Made by a program: the position numbers and the translations under genes. This document shows, piece after piece, positions 1 through 7,370 of a stretch of DNA of 41,544 bases. Where the stretch lies: contig JAHFTC010000026.1 in the NCBI GenBank assembly GCA_023269585.1, forward strand, positions 1-41,544, in the 5' to 3' direction. The stretch comes from Opitutaceae bacterium (GTDB taxonomy: Bacteria > Verrucomicrobiota > Verrucomicrobiia > Opitutales > Opitutaceae). The notes under the pieces were generated by a model. That model had not been told where the DNA came from. It did not search any database and saw nothing but the letters and a program-made list of their open reading frames with translations. Within the stretch, counting starts at the first letter, position 1. Each line of letters opens with the position of its first letter.

Positions 1-113
1 TGCGGCAAGCTGATAGGCTCCTGTCCTCGGGAGCGACCCAAGGCCTACCTGTCCGCTCGCAGAACCTATTATAGGCGACGAAGCCGCTTCAGTGTCGCAC
101 TTCAGACCTGAAA
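1..113. other. Non-coding end downstream of truncated hsdS
   Basis: No reading frame can be supported here. The sequence follows the stop codon of the truncated HsdS gene and shows no continuation of the S-subunit C-terminal region in any minus-strand frame. It contains a small hairpin near 16-33 (GCTCC arms) and an 11-bp palindrome, CCTATTATAGG, near 67-77. Sequence left of the window would be needed to find hsdR or the cause of the truncation. Confidence 0.4.
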
Positions 114-1166
114 CTATTCAATCGGCGGCAGGGGAAACTTGAAATAGCCGAGATCATCGAACCAGATACGAATCCGTACGCTGCCGTTGCCGGCGGCGCC
201 GACGAAGTCCGACCAAATGACGGCGCGGCGGATGTGGTTCAGGTAATCCGACAGCAATAAAGATTCCTTTGTCCGGAACACCACGTAGTCGGGACTCACC
301 ATGACGGGTTCGTCGTTCTCCCAGCGGGCGATGGAGCCGATGTTGATCCGCATCGGATTATACGCGAACCAGCCGCGCTCCACGATTTGGCACCGATTGA
401 TTGTAGCGCCTTGAACGTTCTCGCGCATGGGCACCATTCCTTCGGCCTTGGTGACTGCGTAGAGGCGAGTGCGATCAAGCTTTAGGCCATTGCGGATACT
501 ACACTCCTCTGCGACCTCGGACAACTCGACCCGCCTCCATGGTTTGCGGAACCCTGGTAGGCGGCAATGGCCGGTGATGATCTGCTGCATGAGCGCCTGT
601 TTGCGGCGCCCCTCAGCGATGATGAGGGCGTCGAGTTTCTCCAGTGCCTCATCCCACGTAGCGAGAATGTCGGCGATCTTTTGCTGCTCGTGCAGGGGAG
701 GGACGAGCATCTTAAGCCTCCTGAAAATGCCCAACCCGATGGTCTTGATGGTTGATCCCACCGCAATTCGCTCAAAAAAGGCCTTTTGCGATTGTAGAGT
801 GTAGTAGAGGAAGAGGGGGACTAGTTTTGACCCACAGCGCCAAACGATGAAGTGCTGGCTGACAGCCATTTCGCAGGCCATTACAGCCGATTTCCCTACG
901 CCGGCATCGCGAGAGATTAACACGCTGTCAGGTGGGTGAATTTCGGCAGAGGAATTCTCGATACCTGTTTGGCTAATTTCGTGCGTGGTCGAGTTTATGA
1001 ATTTGCGGTCCAGCTTATCCGAATCGGCAAGCGAAACCCATTTTATGCCACCATTCCAATACTCTGGTATCTTTCGGTCCGGGGTGTGCCCACTGCCGCG
1101 AATCGCAATTTCGTCGATCAGGTGGACCTGCCACTTCTTGGGCACCAGCTTGAAGTCATCTAGCAT
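114..1166 (-). CDS. hsdS: Type I restriction-modification specificity subunit HsdS, C-terminally truncated
   Basis: This is the DNA-recognition subunit of a type I restriction-modification enzyme. It would dock onto HsdM and choose the bipartite target through two target-recognition domains (TRDs). The first TRD spans roughly residues 1-150. It is followed by the central conserved region with PPLHEQQKIADIL near residue 155 and a helical spacer, then a second TRD. The protein stops after PLPPIE at residue 350, exactly where the second conserved helical repeat (normally PLPPIxEQ...IA) should begin; intact S subunits are usually about 400-450 residues. The missing distal helix normally helps circularise the subunit and contact the second HsdM, so function may be impaired or may need the separate upstream S-like protein. 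The start codon overlaps the end of the 42-aa ORF, which indicates translational coupling in the hsdM operon. Confidence 0.88.
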   Translation of the reverse strand: MLDDFKLVPKKWQVHLIDEIAIRGSGHTPDRKIPEYWNGGIKWVSLADSDKLDRKFINSTTHEISQTGIENSSAEIHPPDSVLISRDAGVGKSAVMACEMAVSQHFIVWRCGSKLVPLFLYYTLQSQKAFFERIAVGSTIKTIGLGIFRRLKMLVPPLHEQQKIADILATWDEALEKLDALIIAEGRRKQALMQQIITGHCRLPGFRKPWRRVELSEVAEECSIRNGLKLDRTRLYAVTKAEGMVPMRENVQGATINRCQIVERGWFAYNPMRINIGSIARWENDEPVMVSPDYVVFRTKESLLLSDYLNHIRRAVIWSDFVGAAGNGSVRIRIWFDDLGYFKFPLPPIE

Positions 1167-1288
1167 TTCTCGCCCTCTTTCGCCTTTGCATCTTCCAGCC
1201 CGCAGATACCCACTTCCACGCGCAGCCGAATGTCCGGCTGTCCGTCGTTCGCCGGGTAGAGAACGATCTTGTCCGCTGAATCGCTCAT
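1160..1288 (-). CDS. 42-aa small ORF coupled between hsdM and hsdS (RhuM-like N-terminal fragment)
   Basis: This short frame begins MSDSADKIVLYPANDGQPDI and ends GEKC. Its ATG overlaps the hsdM stop as ATGA, and its TAG overlaps the hsdS start by a few bases, so it is stitched into the operon by coupling at both ends. The N-terminus resembles the first residues of RhuM-family proteins (IVLY..DG....LRVE), which are often encoded between hsdM and hsdS in type I loci; this resemblance is from memory of the family, not a search. After about 25 residues the similarity ends, so it is best read as an internally deleted RhuM remnant kept as a translational bridge, or as a genuine small protein. No SD-like sequence was noted for it. 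Confidence 0.55.
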   Translation of the reverse strand: MSDSADKIVLYPANDGQPDIRLRVEVGICGLEDAKAKEGEKC

Positions 1289-2775
1289 AGACCGAGCTCC
1301 TTTAGGTAGCCGTCCATCTTCGTGCGGACGGTGGTGAGCTCGCCCTCAAGCAGAGCGATCTCCTGTTTCACGGAGCCGAGATCGATCTCGACCTCCTCTT
1401 CGAACGTATCGACGTACCGGGGAATGTTGAGGTTGTAGTCGTTGTCGGCGATTTCCTGTGATGTAGCGCGATAGGCGTATTTCTCGATGGGCTGAAAGGC
1501 CTCGTAGGCGGCGACGATCTTGTCGAGATGGGCATCGGAGAGGCGGTTCTGGTTCTTGCCGTCGTCGTACTCGCGGGAAGCGTCGATGAAGAGCACGTCC
1601 CCGTGGGTCTTGCCCTTGTTGAAGAGAAGAATCGCGGCGGGAATGCCGGTGCCAAAGAAGAGGTTTGCCGGTAGCCCTATGACAGCTTCGAGGAGGTTTT
1701 CCTGAATCAGTTTCTGGCGGATGCGGCCTTCGGCGGCACCGCGGAAGAGCACGCCGTGGGGCACGACCACGCCCACGCGGCCCGTGCCCTCGCGGGCGGT
1801 CTCGATCATGTGGGTGATGAAGGCATAGTCGCCTTTGCCTTTGGGTGGGAGTCCGCGGTGGTAGCGGTGAAAGGGATCGGCGTCGGCGTCGGTGATGCCC
1901 CACTGATCGAGTGAGAAGGGCGGGTTGGCCGCGACGATGTCGAACTGCATCAGCCGGTCGCCCTCGACGAGACGGGGGTTGCGCAGGGTGTCGCCCCACT
2001 CAATCCGGAAGCTGTCCATGCCGTGCAGGAACATGTTCATCCGGCAGAGGGCGTGGGTGGTGCCGTTGCTTTCCTGGCCGAAAAGGGCGAAGTCGCGGTC
2101 GTCGGCCTGGCGGCCGACCTTGATCAGAAGCGAACCGGAACCGCAGGTGGGGTCGCAGATGGAGTTGCCCTTCTTGGGTTTGAGGAGACGGGCGAGGAGG
2201 CTAGAAACTTGGCCGGGGGTGTAGAACTCGCCGGCTTTCTTGCCGGCATCGGAGGCGAATTTTTCGAGCAGGTACTCGTAGACGTTTCCGATCACATCCT
2301 CGTCGCCGATGATGGAGGGACGCAGGTCGAGGCGCGGATCGGCGAAGACTTCGAGCAGGCCTTTGATGCGGGTGTTGCGCTCCTTGGTCTGGCCGAGCTT
2401 GCCCTCGGAGTTGAAATCGACCTCGCGAAAGACGCCTTCGAGCTTCGCCTTGTTGGCTTCCTCGATGTGTTCGAGGGCAATATTGATTCGCTGGCCGATG
2501 TCGGCTTCGTTGCGCTGGGCGTAGAGGCTGTCGAAGTCGCAGGCGTCGGGCAGGAGGAAGCGTTCACGGGAGAGACGCCGGGCGACGCGAGCCTCGTCGC
2601 CGCCGAATTCGCGGAGGTAGGCGGCGCGGTGGTCTTTGACGACGTCGCTAACGTACTTCAGGAAGAGCGTGACGAGGATGTAGTTCTTGTAGTCCGACGG
2701 ATCGAGGGTGCCGCGAAAGGTATCGCAGGCCTTCCAGGCGACATTGTTGATCTCGGCTTGGTTGACGGTGGCCAT
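1285..2775 (-). CDS. hsdM: Type I restriction-modification DNA methyltransferase subunit HsdM
   Basis: This is the N6-adenine methyltransferase subunit that modifies the host target and forms the core of the M2S complex. The 496-residue product has an N-terminal HsdM helical domain (VNQAEINNVAWKACDTFRG) and FYTPGQVSSLLARLL before the SAM site. The SAM motif DPTCGSGSLL lies at about residue 207 and the catalytic NPPF motif at about 283; length is typical. I chose ATG 2775 because the conserved HsdM N-terminus starts there. An in-frame start at 2823 would add 16 unconserved residues and overlap the preceding gene. No clear Shine-Dalgarno precedes 2775, and the gene starts 13 nt after the stop of the upstream S-like gene. 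Its stop overlaps the next ORF as ATGA. The restriction subunit is not in the window. Confidence 0.93.
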   Translation of the reverse strand: MATVNQAEINNVAWKACDTFRGTLDPSDYKNYILVTLFLKYVSDVVKDHRAAYLREFGGDEARVARRLSRERFLLPDACDFDSLYAQRNEADIGQRINIALEHIEEANKAKLEGVFREVDFNSEGKLGQTKERNTRIKGLLEVFADPRLDLRPSIIGDEDVIGNVYEYLLEKFASDAGKKAGEFYTPGQVSSLLARLLKPKKGNSICDPTCGSGSLLIKVGRQADDRDFALFGQESNGTTHALCRMNMFLHGMDSFRIEWGDTLRNPRLVEGDRLMQFDIVAANPPFSLDQWGITDADADPFHRYHRGLPPKGKGDYAFITHMIETAREGTGRVGVVVPHGVLFRGAAEGRIRQKLIQENLLEAVIGLPANLFFGTGIPAAILLFNKGKTHGDVLFIDASREYDDGKNQNRLSDAHLDKIVAAYEAFQPIEKYAYRATSQEIADNDYNLNIPRYVDTFEEEVEIDLGSVKQEIALLEGELTTVRTKMDGYLKELGL

Positions 2776-2788
2776 GAAAGGAATGGGG

Positions 2789-3376
2789 CTATTGTTGGAA
2801 ATTCTGGAGAACGGAGTGGTCAACGAGAAGGCCGCGTTGCTCGGCCAGCTCAGCCATCAGCTCTTTCTCTCGGATTCTTAGCCGATTCAACTCGGCGACG
2901 GCGTGCTGCTTCGGAAGCGGGGGCAACGGGATATCTAGATCGCCGATGGAGCTGGCCGGGAGGGATCGCACGTAGGTGCCACGCGCAAAGGAAAACAGCC
3001 TGGTCTGAATAGTGGGAAGATTGAGAAACCAGCGGAGGTATTCCGGATTGAGCCTTTGCTGAGGCCTGACCACTAGGAATTGGCCACCAACCACGCATGG
3101 ACCGCCGCCGGCGTAAAGGACGGCGGCGGTCATGCGAGTACCACGTGCAGCAACCAAGACTTCGCCCGGCTTTAACTCATACCTCGCCGCATCGCCAGAG
3201 CTGAGCTTGATGAGACAAGGCTCTCCAATGGAGACGCTGCCGTCGTCGCTCAGGTCGCTAATGCGGATAAGTTGATGGGTACCGGCTGGATCATGTCGGG
3301 ACGCGTCGGAGCCCCGAAGGGTGACCCCGAGCTGAATCTCGGCAATTTCGCGAAGCTTGAAATGCTGAACGCTCAT
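2789..3376 (-). CDS. Single-TRD HsdS-like protein upstream of hsdM
   Basis: This 195-residue protein has the layout of half an S subunit. One target-recognition domain (LREIAEIQLGVTLRGSD at the start, GDLDIPLPPLPKQHAVAEL at about residue 145) is followed by one C-terminal helix, IREKELMAELAEQRGLL. Full HsdS proteins carry two such units. Half-size S proteins can act as homodimers or pair with another S polypeptide in some type I systems. It lies 9 nt after the DUF2188 gene and 13 nt before hsdM, so it belongs to the same operon. Its presence alongside a second, truncated S gene downstream suggests either alternative specificities or a split S complex. The family call is strong; its role is inferred. 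Confidence 0.82.
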   Translation of the reverse strand: MSVQHFKLREIAEIQLGVTLRGSDASRHDPAGTHQLIRISDLSDDGSVSIGEPCLIKLSSGDAARYELKPGEVLVAARGTRMTAAVLYAGGGPCVVGGQFLVVRPQQRLNPEYLRWFLNLPTIQTRLFSFARGTYVRSLPASSIGDLDIPLPPLPKQHAVAELNRLRIREKELMAELAEQRGLLVDHSVLQNFQQ

Positions 3377-3385
3377 GCGCGGGTG

Positions 3386-3631
3386 TTATCGCTTGTCCCG
3401 TGGCGGGCACGGGTCATTGCCGGGCGCAATGGTGTCCTTCTGGCGGATCTGGCCATGCCGGTCTTGGACGCTCAACTCGCCACCACCCTGATTGTTCAGA
3501 TTGGTGCGGGCCTGCTGAATCGCGGCATGTTGGGTTTCGTGAACGCTCGATGCCTTATCGGCATCATTGCGCTTATTGGCCCAACGACCATCCGGGCGTT
3601 GGGATATCATCCTGTCCTGAGGTTTGCTCAT
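3386..3631 (-). CDS. DUF2188 family small protein
   Basis: The 81-residue product matches the DUF2188 pattern: an aromatic-rich strand with DGRWANKR, then SSVHETQHAAIQQARTNL, NQGGGELSVQDRHGQIR and a final DT. Members are short, widespread and of unknown function. The start MSKPQDRM at 3631 was chosen because residues upstream of it look unconserved; a start at 3682 is possible. It is the first gene of the minus-strand operon that continues with the single-TRD S-like protein, hsdM and hsdS, with only 9 nt to the next gene. Its linkage to a restriction operon here is by position only. Confidence 0.75.
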   Translation of the reverse strand: MSKPQDRMISQRPDGRWANKRNDADKASSVHETQHAAIQQARTNLNNQGGGELSVQDRHGQIRQKDTIAPGNDPCPPRDKR

Positions 3632-3745
3632 AACGTAACGGGTACTGGTTGTAGAGGCGGGCACTTTCCCCCTTGAAGCCAAGTCACGAATGAGCAGCTT
3701 ACGGCTTCCAACGGCTTGGACCGCTCAAACGCGATTCCAGGTATT

Positions 3746-3776
3746 AAGCTCCGAGGTCTCGGCCCCGGAGCTTTTT
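3746..3776 (+). terminator. Intrinsic terminator on the plus strand without an obvious upstream gene
   Basis: Arms AAGCTCCG (3746-3753) and CGGAGCTT (3766-3773) form an 8-bp perfect stem with a GC-rich loop, followed by a T tract up to 3776. The U-rich side is downstream on the plus strand only, so it would stop plus-strand transcription. No plus-strand gene ends nearby. Confidence 0.65.
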
Positions 3777-3792
3777 CCTAGGTGCGGACGAA

Positions 3793-3872
3793 ATCAGATA
3801 AGGACTTGTGCCGCATCTGCAACATGAATCGCCGCCAACCGTTACATTTTCACGCACAAGTCATTTTCTGAT
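3793..3872. repeat. Long imperfect inverted repeat between two minus-strand genes
   Basis: A 19-bp arm at 3793-3811 (ATCAGATAAGGACTTGTGC) is repeated in inverse orientation at 3854-3872 with 17 of 19 matches, separated by 42 nt. No gene is visible in the 264-base gap 3632-3895. It could be a terminator-like hairpin for the HEPN-like gene, an operator, or the ends of a miniature element; no target duplication was recognised. Confidence 0.55.
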
Positions 3873-3895
3873 AGTTCGAGCCGCCCGCCGGATTG

Positions 3896-4780
3896 CTACT
3901 TGAGACCGGGGATTTGGGATCTCGAATCCTGCGAGGAGAAATGCCGAACCACCGTGGCTGCGGTCTGCTGTGTGAGGAACACCGCATCAAACACCTCCTC
4001 CGGATCGCCGCTCGTGCCATCGTAGCGAGCGGAGACCTCAGGGAATGCAGAGGCTCCCTGTTCAAGAATGCGGAATTCCTTATGGGGTTTCACCGCGTAG
4101 CAGGCAGCGGCAAGGACATGAATCCGATGGCCTAGAGCTCGAAGTTCGGAATCTGAGAGCTTCCTCTCTTCCAGGAGAAACACCTTCAGGTAGATCTCGC
4201 AGGCCATGCGAAACCCGATCGATGCCTTGAGTGTCGGGCGATGGGTGAGCAAGGCAGCACTTGCACCACGCAATTCAGCGTCCGCATTTTCCAGAAACTT
4301 CTTCGCCCGTTCCCCGAGGGTGCCGTCGCGTAGGAGCACATCGGCGCCATACGCATAGTCAAAACAGTCAACCCATGTGCTCAAGAAGACGGGGCGTGCC
4401 TCGGCACTTTGCCAAAGGCTCTCCCGAACCGGGGCTGGCATGGTTGTCAGGGAATCCAATGGGCTCACGCGAAATTGCCCGTGGCCAACAGGAATGTCCA
4501 CGGGCCAGAAGGCGGTGTCGTATAGGAAAACACCGGTGAACATCGCGCCGATTGTGTGTGCCCCAGGCGGCGAATGAGCCGCAAACCATTTGAAAACCCT
4601 TTCGGCCAGTGGCGAGACCATCGACACGGCACGATTGAATTGAACGGACAAATCGCTCAGCGCTTGGAGTGGCCGCCTCCGAATTGGAGTCTGCGTCGCC
4701 CGGTAACGCTCGTTCGTATTTTGAAGCCACGCCTCAAACTTCTCGGCGGTCTGATTTGGGAAGATATCCTCGGGCTTCAT
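3896..4780 (-). CDS. Uncharacterised protein with a HEPN-like C-terminal region
   Basis: I do not recognise this protein as a named family. The last 150 residues have the look of a HEPN helical domain: FRMACEIYLKVFLLEERKL, then LRALGHRIHVLAAACYAV, the shape of 'nucleophile-free' HEPN helices seen beside toxins and abortive-infection proteins. RALGHRIH fits a loose Rx(4-6)H signature. The central part contains aromatic strands around FTGVFLYDTAFWPVDIP. I placed the start at 4780 (MKPEDIF); an in-frame start at 5032 would add 84 residues of low-complexity character, and neither has a good ribosome site. It sits alone upstream of the restriction operon, separated from it by an inverted repeat and a terminator, so it is probably transcribed separately. 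A defence role is guilt by association only. Confidence 0.55.
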   Translation of the reverse strand: MKPEDIFPNQTAEKFEAWLQNTNERYRATQTPIRRRPLQALSDLSVQFNRAVSMVSPLAERVFKWFAAHSPPGAHTIGAMFTGVFLYDTAFWPVDIPVGHGQFRVSPLDSLTTMPAPVRESLWQSAEARPVFLSTWVDCFDYAYGADVLLRDGTLGERAKKFLENADAELRGASAALLTHRPTLKASIGFRMACEIYLKVFLLEERKLSDSELRALGHRIHVLAAACYAVKPHKEFRILEQGASAFPEVSARYDGTSGDPEEVFDAVFLTQQTAATVVRHFSSQDSRSQIPGLK

Positions 4781-5045
4781 GCGGGATGCGTTCAGAGATC
4801 GGTATGCGATCTTCCATGGCGCAGCGGGATCATTCCCGAGTCGCAGCGATGGCTCAAATGGATTCTTGGACACCGCGACGTGTTCTATAATTGGAGAGTG
4901 ACTCGCTGCGTTCCCCTTGCGCAACGGTGCTGATCCTCGGTTTCCATCCGGTACGGACATCTCATGAGTTCGGCCCGGCGACGGGACTCGGTCAATACGC
5001 TGGGACACGACGATGGAGTGACGCATTTGCACCTACCCCGATCGT

Positions 5046-5362
5046 GGGAGCCGCCCTACCCCATTTTCGGGAGGCGCTCCCATTTGCGCGGGAGCGCTGG
5101 CCGCACGAAACTGCCGGCATGACTACATCGACGGGATCACTCACTGCGCCGGCTGCGCAACCCGAGGGATTGGCAGGCCGCCGATTCGCCAAAGCCAAGC
5201 CCATCGCCGCCCGGTTGGGGATCTGCACGCGGACGCTCTTCCGTTGGGCCGACGCCGGCATGATCGCCCGCCACAAGATCAACGCCCGCGTCGTACTCTT
5301 CGACGAGGCCGAGGTGGCGGCGTTGATCGACTCCGCCCGCATCGGGTAAGGCTGGCACTGGC
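5046..5362. repeat. Direct repeat, copy 1 (contains a helix-turn-helix gene)
   Basis: A 317-bp segment that recurs without indels at 7371-7687, offset 2325 bp. The coding part (5119-5349) differs at only about a dozen positions, mostly synonymous or in the first codons, while the 73 bp before the ATG differ at roughly a third of positions. The two copies bracket the AbiEi/AbiEii-type pair. Copy 1 also holds a perfect 8-bp hairpin, GCGCTCCC (5074-5081) with GGGAGCGC (5090-5097), lost in copy 2. Confidence 0.85.
5119..5349 (+). CDS. Small helix-turn-helix DNA-binding protein (AlpA/HTH_17-like), copy 1
   Basis: The 76-residue protein has a helix-turn-helix of the excisionase/AlpA or MerR N-terminal kind at residues 25-60: KPIAARLGICTRTLFRWADA, GMIARHKINARVVLF, then DEAEVAALIDSARIG. 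Such proteins bind DNA as small regulators or recombination directionality factors. The start at 5119 is set by comparison with the second copy, where an in-frame stop precedes the ATG; a longer frame reaching back to 4891 is not supported. Copy 2 at 7444-7674 differs by MTT/MQK and one Pro/Ser change. It lies upstream of the toxin-antitoxin pair on the same strand, but a separate promoter intervenes. Regulation of the pair or a role in element excision are both possible. Confidence 0.75.
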   Translation: MTTSTGSLTAPAAQPEGLAGRRFAKAKPIAARLGICTRTLFRWADAGMIARHKINARVVLFDEAEVAALIDSARIG

Positions 5363-5488
5363 GCTGCGCGGACGACAATTCCACAGCCGCTGAAGTTCGC
5401 CCCATTTGAAGCCCGAGATCGTCAGCATCACAACCTGCGCGAAACTCATCACGCTGTGGACCACTGCGATGCTCCGTCCGCAAGGCAT

Positions 5489-5531
5489 AGTAACAGCAAA
5501 ATTCTGAAAGTAACATTGGCATTGTTACTTT
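5489..5531. promoter_or_regulatory. Probable operator: 9-bp perfect palindrome plus an extra half-site
   Basis: AAAGTAACA (5507-5515) and TGTTACTTT (5523-5531) form a perfect inverted repeat with a 7-nt spacer. A further AGTAACA half-site lies at 5489-5495, 20 bp before the matching position in the left arm, about two helical turns. The right arm overlaps the proposed -35 box of the toxin-antitoxin promoter, as expected for autorepression by a winged-helix antitoxin. Confidence 0.7.
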
Positions 5532-5551
5532 GCTCGAAATCGTGTTATGAT
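5522..5551 (+). promoter_or_regulatory. Sigma-70-like promoter of the AbiEi/AbiEii-type pair
   Basis: TTGTTA (5522-5527) and TATGAT (5546-5551) are separated by 18 nt; the -10 matches consensus at five of six positions. The expected transcription start, about 7 nt downstream, falls on or next to ATG 5559. The mRNA would then be leaderless or nearly so. Confidence 0.6.
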
Positions 5552-5558
5552 GTTGATC

Positions 5559-6551
5559 ATGAAGCTCGATTGGCAGGCCAAGGCCGCCGCTTATCTCCGC
5601 CAGACCCTCGGAATCGAGACGGTCTTCGCGCCCCTTCCCGGCGCAGAACGACTGCCGCTCCAGATCAAAGAAACTTACGAGATCAGCCGGTGTGAAGTCT
5701 TGGGCAAGGCGTTCTTGGCCCTCAAAGCGCGCGACGAAGCGCCGACGCCAGCGGTCTTGGCCAAGCAGGCAGACTGGCTCAGCCAGAAAACGGGACTGCG
5801 TAGCCTCTTCGTGCTCGAAGCCCTCAGCGCCTACGACCGCAAACGCCTCATCGAGAATCGAACCCCATTCCTCTCCACGGGCAACCAACTCTATCTCCCC
5901 GATCTCGGGCTCGATCTGACTGAGCACCTCAAGCCGAGCCGCCCCAAACTCACCAAGATATCGCCACCCGCCCAGGTCGCGGTACTAGCCTGCTTATTGC
6001 GCAAAATCGATCCCCAGGGGGAGTTCACCGGAGCCGGTATGGCCGAGCACTTCGGCTATACGAAGATGACGATGACGCGGGCCTTGGATGAACTGCGCCG
6101 AGCGGGTTTGATGGCGGGCGAGGGAGAGCGCCGCTTTGCGCGGCAGCGCTTCCTCTTCACCGGCCGCGAGCTCTGGGAAAAGGCCCGTCCTTGGCTGCGC
6201 TCGCCGGTCACCCGACACGTTTATCTCGACGAGTGGTTTCCTGGCTCGAAATTCTGTGCCGGTGAATCGGCGCTGGAGGAGATGACCATGTTGGGCAGGC
6301 CGCCTCACGCTATTTGGGCCGTAACGAGCGCGCAGTGGCGGACGTTGCAGAAGGAGCCCGGCACCCACCTCATCCCCGAGGTTTCCAGGGCTGCGGCTCA
6401 CGCCGAGTTCGAACTCTGGCGCTACGATCCAAGTCTGCTCGCCGAGCCCCCTTGTGTAGATCGATTGTCGCTGGCGCTGAGCTTGGCCGATACGACCGAT
6501 GAACGAGTACAGATGGGCGTCACCAGAATTCTGGAGGACATGACATGGTAA
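5559..6551 (+). CDS. AbiEi-like winged-helix antitoxin/transcriptional regulator
   Basis: This 330-residue protein precedes and overlaps an AbiEii-type nucleotidyltransferase gene, the usual order in type IV toxin-antitoxin modules. A winged helix-turn-helix lies at about residues 135-185 (PAQVAVLACLLRKIDPQGEF, GMAEHFGYTKMTMTRALDEL, RRAGLM). The C-terminal half is mixed alpha/beta with many tryptophans (HAIWAVTSAQWRTL, EFELWRYDPSLL). I chose MKLDWQAK at 5559; ATGs at 5547 and 5550 lie inside the proposed -10 box and are unlikely. It is probably an autorepressor acting at the palindrome at 5507-5531. The stop codon overlaps the start of the next gene by 7 bp, implying coupling. It is longer than many AbiEi proteins, and the exact subfamily is not certain. 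Confidence 0.72.
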   Translation: MKLDWQAKAAAYLRQTLGIETVFAPLPGAERLPLQIKETYEISRCEVLGKAFLALKARDEAPTPAVLAKQADWLSQKTGLRSLFVLEALSAYDRKRLIENRTPFLSTGNQLYLPDLGLDLTEHLKPSRPKLTKISPPAQVAVLACLLRKIDPQGEFTGAGMAEHFGYTKMTMTRALDELRRAGLMAGEGERRFARQRFLFTGRELWEKARPWLRSPVTRHVYLDEWFPGSKFCAGESALEEMTMLGRPPHAIWAVTSAQWRTLQKEPGTHLIPEVSRAAAHAEFELWRYDPSLLAEPPCVDRLSLALSLADTTDERVQMGVTRILEDMTW

Positions 6552-7321
6552 ACGGGCTCGACCGCTTCCAGACACACTTCGCCAACTACGCGAACCGCTA
6601 CGTACTGATCGGCGGGACGGCGTCGAGTCTCGCCATGGAAGAACTGGGCGGGAGTTTCCGCGTCACCAAGGATCTCGACATCGTCCTCTGCGTGGAGGCG
6701 CTGGATCGGGAGTTCGTTCAGGCGTTCTGGGATTTCATCAAACAGGGTGAATACGAGAACCGCCAGAAGAGCACGGGGAAGCGGCTCTTCTACCGTTTCT
6801 ACGAGCCCAAACAGCCGGGGTTCCCCGCCATGCTGGAACTATTTTCCCGCGTCCCGGATGCGCTCGACCTGGAAGAGGGAGCGACACTGACCCCAGTGCC
6901 GGTCGACGACGAGGTCTCCAGCCTCTCAGCAATCCTGATGGATGACGACTACTATGCCTTGGTCATGGGACGTCGGGCCGTGATCCGCGGGCTCAGCCTC
7001 GTGGGGGCAGAAGCGTTGATTCCACTGAAAGCCCGCGCCTATGTGGATCTTTCCAACCGCAAGGCGGCCGGTGAACAGGTGGATTCCCGGAACATCACGA
7101 AGCACAAGAACGACATCTTCCGCCTGTTCACCGTGCTGGATCTCGGAATACCGGTCCATGTGCCCGCCAGGATTCGTTCCGATCTACGCGAGGCGTTCGC
7201 CCGGCTGGCGAAGGAACCAACCGACCTTAAGCCCTTCGGGATATCCGGCATTCAGTTACCCGAGCTACTTTCCGAGTTGAGCCACTTCTATGGACTCGGG
7301 GACGGCGTCTCGGCCCCTTGA
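6545..7321 (+). CDS. AbiEii/AbiGii-like nucleotidyltransferase toxin
   Basis: The 258-residue product carries the nucleotidyltransferase signature IGGTASSLAMEEL (GG at residues 23-24) followed by RVTKDLDIVL with the paired acidic residues D43 and D45 that bind the metal. Later segments (GAEALIPLKARAYVDL and KHKNDIFRLF) match the helical part of AbiEii-type enzymes and of related MenA/MenT-like toxins. Family members transfer nucleotides to RNA, often tRNA acceptor ends, and arrest growth; the target of this one is unknown. It overlaps the upstream regulator gene by 7 bp (ATGGTAA). The pair lies between two copies of a helix-turn-helix gene next to a tRNA gene, a typical accessory-island position. 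Confidence 0.78.
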   Translation: MVNGLDRFQTHFANYANRYVLIGGTASSLAMEELGGSFRVTKDLDIVLCVEALDREFVQAFWDFIKQGEYENRQKSTGKRLFYRFYEPKQPGFPAMLELFSRVPDALDLEEGATLTPVPVDDEVSSLSAILMDDDYYALVMGRRAVIRGLSLVGAEALIPLKARAYVDLSNRKAAGEQVDSRNITKHKNDIFRLFTVLDLGIPVHVPARIRSDLREAFARLAKEPTDLKPFGISGIQLPELLSELSHFYGLGDGVSAP

Positions 7322-7370
7322 GCACAGTCGCGGACAGCATCCGAACCATCGGGATCGCTAACCCAATCGA

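Noticed and set aside
4860-4900. Possible promoter (ATTATAGAA) for the HEPN-like gene
   Set aside because: Only a weak -10-like string with no matching -35 at proper spacing.
4891-5118. N-terminal extension of the first HTH protein
   Set aside because: The second copy has a stop codon in the equivalent frame before its ATG and the upstream bases are poorly conserved.
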